Positions 1 through 10,424 of a DNA stretch of 64,000 bases are shown here, piece after piece (within the stretch, counting starts at the first letter, position 1; each line of letters begins with the position of its first letter). The stretch is from Calliphora vicina. Taxonomy: Eukaryota; Arthropoda; Insecta; Diptera; Calliphoridae. The notes under the pieces are model-generated. The model saw nothing but the letters and a program-made list of their open reading frames with translations, made no database searches and had not been told where the DNA came from. The position numbers were made by a program, and so were the translations under genes. The stretch covers positions 78,009,797 to 78,073,796 of the forward strand of contig NC_088781.1 in the NCBI RefSeq assembly GCF_958450345.1, given 5' to 3'.

Positions 1-32
1 GATCACGACTGATTACCCCTAAAGGTCGTGTT

Positions 33-1123
33 TTGTTCGACTCAATTTCTAAAATGGGTTTGCATGTGCTTTCGAGCGGCCAACCTACTTACTGGCCTAC
101 TGACCCACGAAAAATACCGGATGTTATTGGTTTTAGCGTGATGAAAAATATCCCTAGAGAAATGATTCAAATTGAATCCTCGCTGGAGCTATCTTCAGAT
201 CTCTCACCCACAATTATTACTTTATTGAGCCCCCTAGAAATTGTATCCCCGACTGGTAATTTAGCGATGGCAGGCACAAGAATAAATTGGCTCAAATATA
301 AAAAAATACCTCAGTACACATTACTCGGAAAACATACCGCTAAGAACACCAGAAAACATCGATCACTCTCTTATCAATTGTATCAATTGATTGTATAAAA
401 AGACTTAAAAAGTTCTTGGAATTTCAAAAAATGGAATCATTGAATAAATATTTAGAAAGCCTGGACGCAACCCCGCAATCGGATTACTCATTATGGCGAG
501 CAACAAAAAGTCTTAAAAGACCCGTTATATGTAAGTCCGCCTTGCGAAATTCAAGTGGCGGTTGGGCAAGAAATGATACTGAAAAAGGGAATCTGTTTGT
601 TAATCATTTAAAAAAAGTATTTACACCGAACACATCAAACGAAGCAATTGAGTTGCCACCTGTTGCACCCCATTTTGGAGCAGCCGTACCCCTACGTTTT
701 GAGGTTCGAGAGATCGAAAATGCTATTGTTGATTTAAATCCCAAGAAAGCGCCTGGTATGGACAAGATCAGCAACAAGATACTTATGGAGCTACCCCGGA
801 TAGCAATAAAAATAATTCTTTTTATTTTTAATGCTATATTACGACTTGAATATTATCCTCCAGAATGGAAGGTTTCACTGGTTACCATGATACCCAAGCC
901 GGGAAAAGATCACACAAAAGTAGAATCATACAGACCCATCAGCCTATTGTCTAATATATCAAAACTATTTGAGAAGATACTTATGAACAAGTTGTACCCG
1001 ATGTTAACTGAAAACAATTGTATTCCGAATCATCAATTTGGATTTAGAAGAAAACACAGTACTATCGAACAAACCCATAGACTTGTAAATATGGTGAGAA
1101 AAGCGTTTGAAGAAAAGAAATAC
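33..1123 (+). pseudogene. J1 ORF2, endonuclease C-terminus and RT N-terminal half (decayed)
   Basis: Two reading frames. Positions 33-398 encode the end of an APE-like endonuclease; the usual SDH catalytic motif reads SSDLSP, so the catalytic His is replaced by Leu. Positions 416-1123 encode the region before the RT and RT motifs 1-2: KKAPGMD, IPKPGKDHTKVESYRPISLLS and then QFGFRRKHST, as in Jockey-clade elements. A stop at 396-398 separates the two. The RT frame then runs into the poly(T) of the inserted Penelope-like element, so its last Phe residues are not LINE sequence. In a live element this ORF would nick target DNA and reverse transcribe the element RNA. This copy cannot. Confidence 0.88.
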
Positions 1124-1243
1124 TTTTTTTTTTTTTTTTTTTTTTAGTTTTTAAGATTCCAATCTTACGGGCTATTTATGGTCAATCATTTGTTACCAAA
1201 TGTGTAAATAAAAATCAAAGTATTTTCATTTTTATTATTATTT

Positions 1244-1284
1244 ACCCAACGTTTCGTTTGTTTGTTTCAAACTTCTTCAGGGGT
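1244..1284 (-). ncRNA. Hammerhead ribozyme motif of the Penelope-like element
   Basis: Reading the minus strand from 1284 to 1244: ACCC, core CTGAAGA, one A, GTTTG, a 7-nt loop, CAAAC, core GAA, palindromic ACGT, T, GGGT. ACCC/GGGT forms helix I, GTTTG/CAAAC helix II, and ACGT is the very short helix III. This is the minimal hammerhead layout reported for Penelope-like elements, where the self-complementary helix III suggests that a dimer is active. It lies about 240 bp past the stop codon, in the 3' region. Cleavage would be after the T before GGGT. The fold was done by eye. Confidence 0.75.
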
Positions 1285-1523
1285 TTTCTTTTATTGTTGA
1301 ATTCTAGCGACAAAAACATATAAATATTTTATTATAAATCATTGAAAAACTTAAGATATCACAGTTCAACTTACGAAATTCTATTGTTTACATTGTCAAT
1401 TAACTTATTATTTAAAAAACTGGACTTCACGACACAGAATTAATAAATAAATAAATAATCATTACAACACAAACATATACTATAAGTCAAACTTAATACT
1501 AATATCACAGAACTTCAACTGAT

Positions 1524-3800
1524 TTAATAATTAAATATTGCAGCGGAATATTGCAGTTTTGTGTTATCCTTGTCCTCTTTCGTGTTCATTGTATTGTGTA
1601 TTTTTTGTTGTATTCTTAAGCTTTCAAGAGTGTATCGTTTGTTCTCTTTTTGTTCTCTGTCCAATATCTTAATATTGTCAAAATCCATCTTATGATTGCA
1701 CTCCTTTACGTGCAGAGATAATGCCGTCGTTATTTTTCCTTTTTCAATATCAGTTTTGTGTTCATTAACTCTCGTCCCCAACATTCTCTTTGTCGTACCA
1801 ATGTAAACCAAGTTACATCTCTCCCTTTCATTACCGTCACATTTTATCTCATAGACCACATTATCACTCTTAAGTTTGTCAATTGTTGTTTTGTTGTTTG
1901 TAAATAGATGCCTCAGTGTCATATTTGATTTGTAAGCTATTGTTGTTGTTTTCTCTGTGATCATTCTCTTCATTGTTTTTGTCTCCGTTAGTTTGGGAAT
2001 AAATGGTACACTGTAAAAAACTTTTTCCTCCTCAGTGTTTGGATTTTTCTGCTGTTTTTCATATTTTAGTACTTTGTTGATTAAATTGTTCGTCATATAT
2101 GTTGGGTAACTATTCTTTGTAAGTATTTTTCTTATTCTATTAATATTGGTTTTCCTGTATTCAACATCACTTATCTGTAATACTTTCCTTATTAAATTCG
2201 TCGCTGTACTTATCTTCATTTTCAATGGTTGTGTAGAGTTGAAGTTAACCATTCTACCTGAAGATGTGGGTTTCGTGTACCAATTTGTCCTTATTCTTCC
2301 ATTATCCTTGATGATATTGATGTCCAGATACGGTATTGACATATTCTTCTCGCGTTCTATTGTAAATTGTATCTTATTGTGATAAACGTTCATTGTTTTT
2401 AATATCTTCTCTTCGTCCGATTTCCTTATAATCGCAAACAAGTCATCCACATACTTAGTGATAAACTTAATCTCTATATTATTAGCCCTTAATTCGTCAA
2501 TTACATCGTCCAGTAGTGTGTCAAGTACAATATTTGCAATTGTTGGCGATAGGGGGTTTCCCATTGGCATACCATATGTTTGATGGTAAAATTTATTGTC
2601 AAAAGTGAGATAGTTATTATCAGTTAAACAAAACTGAAGAATTTTCAAAAATGTTTGCCTTGGTATTGCCGTGTGTTCCTTAAGTGTTTTCCATTTGTCA
2701 AGTATATTCCTTATAGCCAAGTGAATCGGTATATTAGTGAATAATGATACCACGTCGAAAGAGACCATAATATCGTCATTTTCCAATGAGACGCTTTCCA
2801 GTTTTCGTTTTAATTCTACTGAATTTTGTATATTGTATTTGGGCGACACAATATTCCTCAAAATTGTTCCAATATACTTCGAAAGACTGTAACACGGTAC
2901 CTTCATGGATGCAGATATCGGTCGAAGTGGTATTCCGTCTTTGTGTATCTTTGGCAGTCCATATAACTCAGGTGCTGCTGCCGCTTGTGTCGTCATGTTG
3001 AATTTCTCGTATCTGGTAATGTACCCATCTTTTCCCAATTGTGTAATTAAGTTATTGTTCCTTTTCTGAAGACTAGTTGTTGGGTCAATTTCAATTTTCC
3101 TGTATGTGCTCTTGTCATCTAATAATTGGTACATTTTCTCCATATAATCTCTCCTATATAATATCACAGTTTTATTCCCCTTGTCTGCCGTAGTTATAAT
3201 TATGTCCTTCTCGTGTTTCTTAATGAAGTTCCTGGTGACCTCGTATATACTCAGTATAAATTTATCTTTCTCCGTATTCCTAAGATTCCTCTTGAAGTAT
3301 GCAATTCTGTTCGCTATTTTCGATCGCGTTATGTCCTTTTCTGTATCATCTTTTATACCCTGAACCCATTGTTCCATGTCAGCTATAAGCGGTATAGGTG
3401 TGAAATTCTTTCTATCTACTGGTATTGCAAACTTGTTCCCCAGTGATAATAACCATTTATGTTCCATTTCAAACTCTATACTCGTGTGGTTAATAAACCA
3501 GTCGTCATTGTATACGAGGTTCAGTTTCTCAAACCTCTCGTGTTTCAATTTCGTCATCTTCATTGAATGTGTAAGTTTTATCCTCGATCTGATATTGTAA
3601 AATTTATCCCACTGTTGGTTCTTGAATTTCGTAAGTTCCATTTTGTCAAGTGTATTTTTCATCCCCTTTTCAATCTTTCTGATCTCTGATCTTGTATATG
3701 TTGTGTTTGTATGTGTATCTTTTATCTCTATGTTCAATAACCTTGCGTGTAAGTTTGTCTCTATTTTCTCTATGTCTATCCGTGATGTTTCTGTTGTAAC
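1524..3800 (-). CDS. Penelope-like RT with GIY-YIG endonuclease (5' truncated)
   Basis: About 758 uninterrupted codons of Penelope-type polyprotein. With numbering that counts five flanking J1 codons, the motifs are: ADKGNKTVIL near 210, YGLPKIHKDGIPLRPI at 285-300, motif A SFDVVSLF with Asp 354, motif B GMPMGNPLSP at 415-424, and catalytic YVDD at 455-458. The C-terminal GIY-YIG endonuclease follows: VYEIKC at 654-659, a second Cys at 667, YIG at 671-673, Arg 682, EH at 685-686 and a likely catalytic Glu at 731. The Cys pair between the GIY and YIG parts is typical of Penelope and unlike the bacterial enzymes. No true start is visible: an apparent start at 3815 is a GTG inside J1 flanking DNA, and the first internal Met is residue 52. 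Known Penelope proteins are somewhat longer, which fits truncation. Confidence 0.93.
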   Translation of the reverse strand, partial: VTTETSRIDIEKIETNLHARLLNIEIKDTHTNTTYTRSEIRKIEKGMKNTLDKMELTKFKNQQWDKFYNIRSRIKLTHSMKMTKLKHERFEKLNLVYNDDWFINHTSIEFEMEHKWLLSLGNKFAIPVDRKNFTPIPLIADMEQWVQGIKDDTEKDITRSKIANRIAYFKRNLRNTEKDKFILSIYEVTRNFIKKHEKDIIITTADKGNKTVILYRRDYMEKMYQLLDDKSTYRKIEIDPTTSLQKRNNNLITQLGKDGYITRYEKFNMTTQAAAAPELYGLPKIHKDGIPLRPISASMKVPCYSLSKYIGTILRNIVSPKYNIQNSVELKRKLESVSLENDDIMVSFDVVSLFTNIPIHLAIRNILDKWKTLKEHTAIPRQTFLKILQFCLTDNNYLTFDNKFYHQTYGMPMGNPLSPTIANIVLDTLLDDVIDELRANNIEIKFITKYVDDLFAIIRKSDEEKILKTMNVYHNKIQFTIEREKNMSIPYLDINIIKDNGRIRTNWYTKPTSSGRMVNFNSTQPLKMKISTATNLIRKVLQISDVEYRKTNINRIRKILTKNSYPTYMTNNLINKVLKYEKQQKNPNTEEEKVFYSVPFIPKLTETKTMKRMITEKTTTIAYKSNMTLRHLFTNNKTTIDKLKSDNVVYEIKCDGNERERCNLVYIGTTKRMLGTRVNEHKTDIEKGKITTALSLHVKECNHKMDFDNIKILDREQKENKRYTLESLRIQQKIHNTMNTKEDKDNTKLQYSAAIFNY

Positions 3801-3801
3801 T

Positions 3802-5430
3802 ATACTGTTCTGCACTCTTCATCGACATCTCTCAAGCGTTTGATAAGGTATGGCATGCTGGATTAATATACAAATTGAATCAAAATTTACCGGCAAACAC
3901 ACATAAGCTGTTGGAAAGCTATTTAACTGGTCGAACATTTAAGGTTAAACTGCACAACCCATTGAAGCTGGAGTCCCCCAAGGCAGTACCCTGGGACCTT
4001 TTTTATATTTGATGTATTCGTCTGATATGCCAACTAACAATCGCACTCATATCAACATTTGCTGATGATACTGTTATTCTAAGCATTCATGAAAACCCTC
4101 AAGAAGCGTCTCGTTACTTACAAAACCACATATTTGAATTAGAAAAATGGTTAACCTAGCGTTTACACATGCAAGTAACAGTTCGAAAAACACAATACAT
4201 ACATACTTTTGCACTAACACAATCACACATGCAGCCACTTGCAGCTCACTGCCTACTGAATTTAGGTGGACAGTGATTTTCGACACTTTCATACAAGTGA
4301 TGACAAATAGAGTTGCCAATAAATAGCTTTTAAAAAATTTATCAGAAGGTGGTAAAATAATAATTATATTTTTAACTTATTTTATGTATTTTTGTAAAAG
4401 AAAATAGTACAAATGACCACTAATGCTTATCGTTTTCGTAAAAATAGCAATTTCATTAGTTTTAATAAATAAAATTGTTACTAATATCTATAAAAATTGT
4501 TAACCTAACATTTTCCCCAGAAATTTTTATATTTGAATATCATGGTAACACTTTATTGTTATGAATAAAAATAATAAAATTTGGTTTCAAGCCGCAAATG
4601 GACTTAAAAATAACAAATGCTGATATATAAAAGGTTTATTTATCGAATTAGCTGTAATATTCTTATATTTGTGGCATTTTGAAGACATCATTCTCCTTCG
4701 CTAACATTTACAAAATGAACTTTTACTTGCATGTGTAAACGCTCAAGCAACTTGTAGACATTTCGATGTATTTTCGACATTTTCGATAATAATACGTATT
4801 ATCAACTTTCATCAATCTACTTGCATGTGTAAACGCAGCGTAAAACAATGGAAAATTAAAGTCGACGAGCAAAAATGTACACACATTACATTTACATTGC
4901 GTAGATAATCATGCCCCCTATTCATATCAATAACCAAACAATAATTCAACAATCGGAAGTGAAATACCTCGGAATACATCTCCATCGTCGCCTTACATGG
5001 AAAAGTCATATAGATGCAAAGTTGACTCAAATGAAATTGAAATCAATTCAAATTAATTGGCTGGCTTATTGGCAGAAACTCCATGCTTAGTTTAGATTGT
5101 AAACTTCTACTTTATAACATGATCATAAAACAGATATGGTGTTATGGCATACAGTTATTGGGCACGGCCACAGCGTCAAATGTAGAAAAGATCCAAAGAC
5201 GCCAAAACAAGTTTCTAAGAATGATCACAGTTGCCCCCTGGTATATCAAAATCGCGAATATACACAAAGATCTAAACGTGCCCATTGTAAAAACTGAAAT
5301 CTCGAAAAATGTACAAAAATATTTAAAAAAAACTTGAAGTTCACCCAAACCCGCTGGCCCGCAACATATTAGATAACCGTGGCCACACTCGATTAAGAAG
5401 GAGGGACACAGCAGACCTAATCTAGAATGA
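3802..5430 (+). pseudogene. J1 ORF2, RT C-terminal half (decayed)
   Basis: Continuation of the J1 RT after the Penelope insertion. The stretch equivalent to AFDKVWHAGLIYKL starts at about 3831; GVPQGS lies near 3970, followed by a mangled copy of the FADD box near 4055-4070. A 686-bp MITE then splits it (4155-4840). The C-terminal part resumes at 4841 (VKYLGIHLHRRLTWKSHI near 4960) and runs to the stop near 5425. Compared with the copy at 35311-36707 it has small insertions and deletions that change frame, including 9 extra bases near 890 and a missing segment before the GVPQG motif. Not functional. Confidence 0.85.
4155..4840. mobile_element. PIF/Harbinger-like MITE (686 bp) in J1
   Basis: The ends are inverted repeats sharing GCGTTTACACATGCAAGTA, preceded by CCTA on the left and CGCT on the right complement. 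A TAA target duplication (4152-4154 and 4841-4843) flanks the element; the sister LINE at about 35965 has the empty site with one TAA. A third copy of the end motif sits at about 4728-4745 as a subterminal repeat. No transposase coding is visible. The 3-bp TWA target fits PIF/Harbinger; the class is inferred from this alone. Confidence 0.85.
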
Positions 5431-5602
5431 AGAATGCCAATTTAACCAAAACAACCATGCACACAAAATTTTTTCGTCCGGCACTGGCTGGACTAATTAA
5501 ATAATAATATTAGATATAAGATTTGAACCACTTATTGTTAGTTCATTAAATAATGAAGATACAATAAATAAATGAAGAAAAAAAAACAAAAAAACAAAAT
5601 GT

Positions 5603-5810
5603 TGAACCAAAGGAGATACAGGGTTAATTTCCAAAACTTTTTTTAATGTAATATTCATTAATATAAATAAATCTACATATTTCTAGAAAACAATGCAGAA
5701 AGCTAACGAGTTTCACCTATTTATTCCATATTAACAGTAAAATTTTGCATATATCAGAACTTTGACCTCGATGCGCGTCCAGAAATCGTTGCCCGATTTG
5801 GCTCAAAATT
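5603..5810. repeat. Foldback-arm fragment
   Basis: About 210 bp matching the outer right arm of the foldback element at 52018-54451 (compare 54148-54350), including the phrases aggagatacagggttaat and cgatgcgcgtccagaaatcg. It ends abruptly at both sides; the LINE tail abuts its left end. Confidence 0.85.
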
Positions 5811-6250
5811 ACACTTACATTTTCGGCTGATTTGGGTTCCATATTTATACATACGAATTTAAAAATATCTATATTTTTTAAAATTTAGTTTTTCTCACAC
5901 CAATTTCAAATGTGACTTGTTTTGACAGTTCTTTTGAGAAACTTTTCGCAAAATATTGTTACAGAAACACTTTTTCTCACATCCTTCCAATAATTGCTGG
6001 AAAATTATTTAAATGACAGATAATTCTCGCAAACTCAAGATACAGAAAGAAACACTTGTGCGAGAAAAAACCTATTTTGTTTCATTCTACACTGTTTTTG
6101 TTCCAATTCAATATTTTCATGCGGAAAGTTTTTCGATTCGAGAAATACAGAAGCGGGCGGGCTACTGGTCTATTCAAAAAACGCATATTTTTTATGTAAA
6201 ATTCAACTTTAGGGCAAAAATTCTCAAATCGCATAGTCGATATCAATATA
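5811..6250. other. Unassigned AT-rich sequence
   Basis: No gene or recognised repeat. The open frame at 6013-6324 has a low-complexity composition, crosses the end of the neighbouring MITE and is not supported. Confidence 0.5.
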
Positions 6251-6252
6251 TA

Positions 6253-6845
6253 CACAGAAAAAAGTTTCAACCTAAATATTATGATTTGATTTCATTGATT
6301 TCAATTCATAACATTTATAAATAATTTCTTAAATAGTATGATTTTGTTCATATTTTATGTTTTCAAAAAAAAAAAAAAATCTAGAAGGCTTGAAAAATAT
6401 TATTTCAATTTCATTTATATTTTTATGTTCAAAAATGTTAGAAATTTTCCTTTGGAAATTTTTTATTTTTTTATGATTTTCAGCTACAAAATGAGAAAAA
6501 ATGCGCGAAATTCACTAAATTTTGTTAAAAGGATGAAATGCTTTAATGTTTTATTATGATTAATGATATTTTTTTAGTTTCAAATATTTATAATTCATCT
6601 CAATATATGGCTATTATGCAAACATTTTTAAAATAATTCATTAGATAATACAATTATAATGCAATTTATTATAAAATACCATACAATTTACGTAAAAAAA
6701 GCAAAAAAAATCCGTCATGTACAATTTTATAATATTTATGAACATGTTCTTATTCTCAATGAAAATAGTTTGGGAAAAAAAAGTCAGTTCGATTAATAAT
6801 ATTTATTACAAAATTCATTCCAATTATGAATTTCTTTTTTCTGTG
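6253..6845. mobile_element. TA-flanked MITE (593 bp)
   Basis: Terminal inverted repeats CACAGAAAAAAG at 6253 and CTTTTTTCTGTG ending at 6845, flanked by TA on both sides (6251-6252, 6846-6847). The interior is AT-rich without coding sequence. The TA target suggests Tc1/mariner mobilisation. Confidence 0.75.
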
Positions 6846-6847
6846 TA

Positions 6848-7940
6848 GTTACCTATTTTTGATGGCCCAATATGTTCTTAATTATTTTGTAAAGGGTTCC
6901 GATAACGCCACCTCTAGTATGGATATTATAGGGAAAAAACAAAAAAATCCCATTTTTGGGATTTTTCAAGATACTTGATAACAAATTACAAAATTTGTTT
7001 TTATTTTTTCATTTTAAATAGAAAAATCTACATAACAGTGAAATTTCATTAAAAATAAAATCAATAAAAAGCATTTTTTTCAGAAAAGTATTCCATGAAT
7101 TTTTTTAATTGTCAAAAGTTATATACATTTTTGAAAAGTAGACAAAATCCTCTATCCATTGATATATATATAACATGTCTACCTTATGTTTTTTGCGTAG
7201 CAAATTAATTAGGGAAAACCTCGGTATCAAAAATTATAATTTTTTTTTAATTTAAAACATTTGATGTAAAGTTAGCTTTTCAGACAGTACAAATTCATTA
7301 TACATCCTCTTAGAAATTATTTAGATAACTTAAAAAGAATAAAAGTACTTTTTTCCCAAAAAATAGTGAAAAATCGCCTTTTTTAATTTTTTTAAATTCA
7401 AATTCATTTAACTTTGGATTCAGTCATGGTTTTTAATCAATTCTTTCTTTATTTGATATATATGTACATCTGTTGTTAATCCTACAAAATGGAGAAAATA
7501 GGGTTGGTAAAAATGTTGAAAATTTAATTTTTAAATGCGAATATCTCCCAGCTATAAGTTATAATTAATATATACGATGAGGTTTTATGTAGTGCTCGTT
7601 GATAAGATTCTATATATGTATTTTTTTGGAAATCGGAACACAAACGAAGAAATAGGATCATTTTTAAAATTGAACATACCCGAGGTGTCCTATTTTGGGG
7701 ACCCTGGTCCCTCTCCTGGTGGGCTCATGAGGTCCAAATTCAAAACTTAAACTCGATTACACTACCTCTTTGCGCGTCATTCAAATCGGACAAAGGGTTT
7801 AGAAGTTACAGATTTATTTCCATCTTTTTTTTCTCATACCACTGTGTGCCGTCTGACCCCCCTTTAAGTAATATTAATGCAAATGGAAATAAAAGCAAAA
7901 AACTTAAAAACTAAGAAATACTAGAAAACTACAATTTAAT
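6848..7940. other. Unassigned non-coding sequence
   Basis: About 1.1 kb of AT-rich sequence with no credible ORF, RNA gene or repeat that I recognise. A GC-richer island at about 7680-7870 stands out, but nothing identifies it. Confidence 0.5.
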
Positions 7941-8711
7941 TTTAACAAAAATTACTAGTTGGAATTTAGGTATAAGCAGGTTAATCAAAAATGGCCAAAA
8001 CAAATCGTTGCTGATTTATTACGGGAAAACTACAATTTAATTTTAATAAAAATTACTAGTTGGAATTTAGGTATAAGAAGGTTAATACCTAAATAAGAAG
8101 GATAATACCTAAATAAGAAGGTTAATGCTAAAAATCGTGTGAATGTTTCCAGAAAAAAATGGGATCCTCCAAAATGGCAAAAAAAAAAAAACGTTGCTGA
8201 TTTATTCTCTTAATATTCACATTGATCTTGATTTATACCGTTTATTTATTTAAAATTTTATTTTTGTGGTGAAAAAAATGTCAAAACAATAGAATTTTCA
8301 ATAAAATTTAAGAAAATGTGAGTATTTATACATTTTAAAAGGAATAAAATAAGAAAATTGTGTGTATAAAACAATTGTTACTGGAAAAGCGTTCATTTAT
8401 TTTTTACTATTTTTGAGAACTTAATAGAGGAATTTTGTAAATTCTGATTTTACTCTCTCGTTGCAAGTATTTACTGGGAAAGTAAATGAACCTATTGCCT
8501 ATTACTTATAATTAGCTATTTTTACTTCCCGATTTTCTTAATTCCCATAACTTCGGTATTTTGACTTCCCGGTTTTTTAAATTCCCAAAATCTAAAATAA
8601 TTCTTCGACGCTATCTTGGCCCACGTACAACATCTACAAAAAAATAACAATCATCTGTTTCTGGATTGTTTTGTTCACAGGCAAAGTAAAAATTAATAAA
8701 GTAGACTAAGT

Positions 8712-8895
8712 AGAACAGCTGACAATTTTTTTTTATTCAGTTTGTACTGTCAATTCACTTGTGGTTGTTGTGGCGAAAAATACAACAAACCCAAAAACAA
8801 AAACAACAATAGGCGACTTTGACAGTTCACTTACTTTTTAACAATAACAAAGTACCTGTTGTTTCTGTAAATGTTTTATTTGTTGTAGTACTGTC
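8712..8895 (-). mobile_element. Old MITE of the 250-bp family (eroded ends)
   Basis: Reverse-orientation relative of the MITE at 10425-10674. They share the segments around CTGTCAATTCACTTGTG, GGCGAAAAATACAACAAAC and AAAGTACCTGTTGTTT, but this one lacks the CCAAGGCGAAT ends. The duplicated counterpart is at 10242-10424. Confidence 0.7.
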
Positions 8896-8992
8896 GCTAC
8901 TTTATTAATTTACTTTGTTCACGGCCGTACATTTTTATGCACCCTAATTCAGTATTGTTGGTTTGATTTGATGACCAGTGTTAAAATTTAAT

Positions 8993-9268
8993 ATGGAGAA
9001 AATTATACTATTTACAAAAAGTCATTGGAAAAAATTGAGTATCGCATCAATTCCAGTTGTGTATGGAATTATCTACATTAAAAATGAATATCAGTAAGAT
9101 TTTAAATAATAATTTGTTTTATATACTTTAAAATATTTTACTATTTACAGAATTTCTAGGCACATGAGATATATTTGCAATGAGGTTAACAAGCATTCCA
9201 TTCCAAAGCCTACTAATGTTCTTGTAGTTTTGAATCCTGTTGCTAATAAGAAGAGTTGCGAAAAAATG
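8993..9268 (+). pseudogene. AGK/Mulk-like 5' exons, duplicate copy 1
   Basis: Exon 1 (8993-9093), a 57-bp intron with GTAAG donor and TTTACAG acceptor (9094-9150), and exon 2 (9151-9268) join in frame to 73 codons. The end reads KPTNVLVVLNPVANKK, which matches the start of the diacylglycerol-kinase catalytic domain in acylglycerol kinases (Mulk in Drosophila), where a phosphate-binding NP motif follows a hydrophobic strand. A short N-terminal hydrophobic stretch (SIASIPVVYGIIYI) may be the membrane-targeting segment. A splice donor (GTATTT) follows exon 2. The next copy's first exon lies 1.5 kb downstream with no further AGK exon between, so this copy can make only a truncated product. It differs from copy 2 by one residue (Ile versus Val). 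Confidence 0.7.
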
Positions 9269-9383
9269 GTATTTATAATTAAAACGCTTAAATTAAGATT
9301 AACGTCACATATATTATATATTTTATGTCCCGAATAAAACAATATACAAACTTCCGAAGGTGTGCTGCTACACGTTCAATATA

Positions 9384-9470
9384 CAGTGGCTCCAACGAAT
9401 AATCGGACAAGATTTTGTCTGATGTAAATGTGCTCTAAACATCAAAATAATGCACAAAAAAAATATTTTT
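9384..9470 (-). mobile_element. Tc1-like terminal repeat fragment (duplicated)
   Basis: Starts TA-CAGTGGCTCCAACG and continues AATAATCGGACA, a Tc1-type inverted-repeat end. It is cut at 9470 by the duplication breakpoint. The same sequence at 11170 continues further. Confidence 0.65.
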
Positions 9471-10424
9471 TTTAACAAAAATTACTAGTTGGAATTTAGG
9501 TATAAGCAGGTTAATCAAAAATGGCCAAAACAAATCGTTGCTGATTTATTACGGGAAAACTACAATTTAATTTTAATAAAAATTACTAGTTGGAATTTAG
9601 GTATAAGAAGGTTAATACCTAAATAAGAAGGATAATACCTAAATAAGAAGGTTAATGCTAAAAATCGTGTGAATGTTTCCAGAAAAAAATGGGATCCTCC
9701 AAAATGGCAAAAAAAAAAAAACGTTGCTGATTTATTCTCTTAATATTCACATTGATCTTGATTTATACCGTTTATTTATTTAAAATTTTATTTTTGTGGT
9801 GAAAAAAATGTCAAAACAATAGAATTTTCAATAAAATTTAAGAAAATGTGAGTATTTATACATTTTAAAAGGAATAAAATAAGAAAATTGTGTGTATAAA
9901 ACAATTGTTACTGGAAAAGCGTTCATTTATTTTTTACTATTTTTGAGAACTTAATAGAGGAATTTTGTAAATTCTGATTTTACTCTCTCGTTGCAAGTAT
10001 TTACTGGGAAAGTAAATGAACCTATTGCCTATTACTTATAATTAGCTATTTTTACTTCCCGATTTTCTTAATTCCCATAACTTCGGTATTTTGACTTCCC
10101 GGTTTTTTAAATTCCCAAAATCTAAAATAATTCTTCGACGCTATCTTGGCCCACGTACAACATCTACAAAAAAATAACAATCATCTGTTTCTGGATTGTT
10201 TTGTTCACAGGCAAAGTAAAAATTAATAAAGTAGACTAAGTAGAACAGCTGACAATTTTTTTTTATTCAGTTTGTACTGTCAATTCACTTGTGGTTGTTG
10301 TGGCGAAAAATACAACAAACCCAAAAACAAAAACAACAATAGGCGACTTTGACAGTTCACTTACTTTTTAACAATAACAAAGTACCTGTTGTTTCTGTAA
10401 ATGTTTTATTTGTTGTAGTACTGT

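Larger units (their letters stand above)
1124..3801 (-). mobile_element. Penelope-like retroelement inserted in J1
   Basis: The insert interrupts the J1 RT exactly where the sister copy at about 35595 is continuous. A 4-bp target duplication (atac, 1120-1123 and 3802-3805) flanks it. On the minus strand it holds one long ORF, then about 380 bp of 3' sequence with a hammerhead motif, and ends in 22 A residues (1124-1145 as T on the plus strand). The 5' end falls inside the ORF without an upstream leader or 5' pseudo-LTR, so the copy is 5' truncated. Very little decay inside the ORF suggests a recent insertion. Confidence 0.9.
1..5597 (+). mobile_element. Jockey-clade LINE copy J1, broken and nested
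   Basis: Non-LTR retrotransposon running in from the left edge and ending in an A-rich tail at about 5579-5597. Its parts are 1-1123, 3802-4154 and 4841-5597; a Penelope-like element and a MITE occupy the gaps. A second copy of the same family at 35311-36707 is nearly identical and shows the uninterrupted sequence at both insertion points. The copy is dead: stop codons and frameshifts separate the endonuclease from the RT and break up the RT C-terminal half. The 5' start lies outside the window. Confidence 0.9.
7941..9470. repeat. Tandem duplication, copy 1
   Basis: 1530-bp unit, followed directly by a second copy at 9471-11259. Nearly identical by eye over its whole length. It carries short internal repeats (ACTAGTTGGAATTTAGGTAT at 7952 and about 8056), an old MITE, two exons of an AGK-like gene and the first ~87 bp of a Tc1-like end. 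Confidence 0.92.

Noticed and set aside
3813..3815. GTG as start of the Penelope protein
   Set aside because: It lies in the flanking LINE, outside the 4-bp duplication; the true start is lost.
6013..6559. Open frames of 103 and 73 codons
   Set aside because: AT-rich, cross a MITE boundary, no family motifs.
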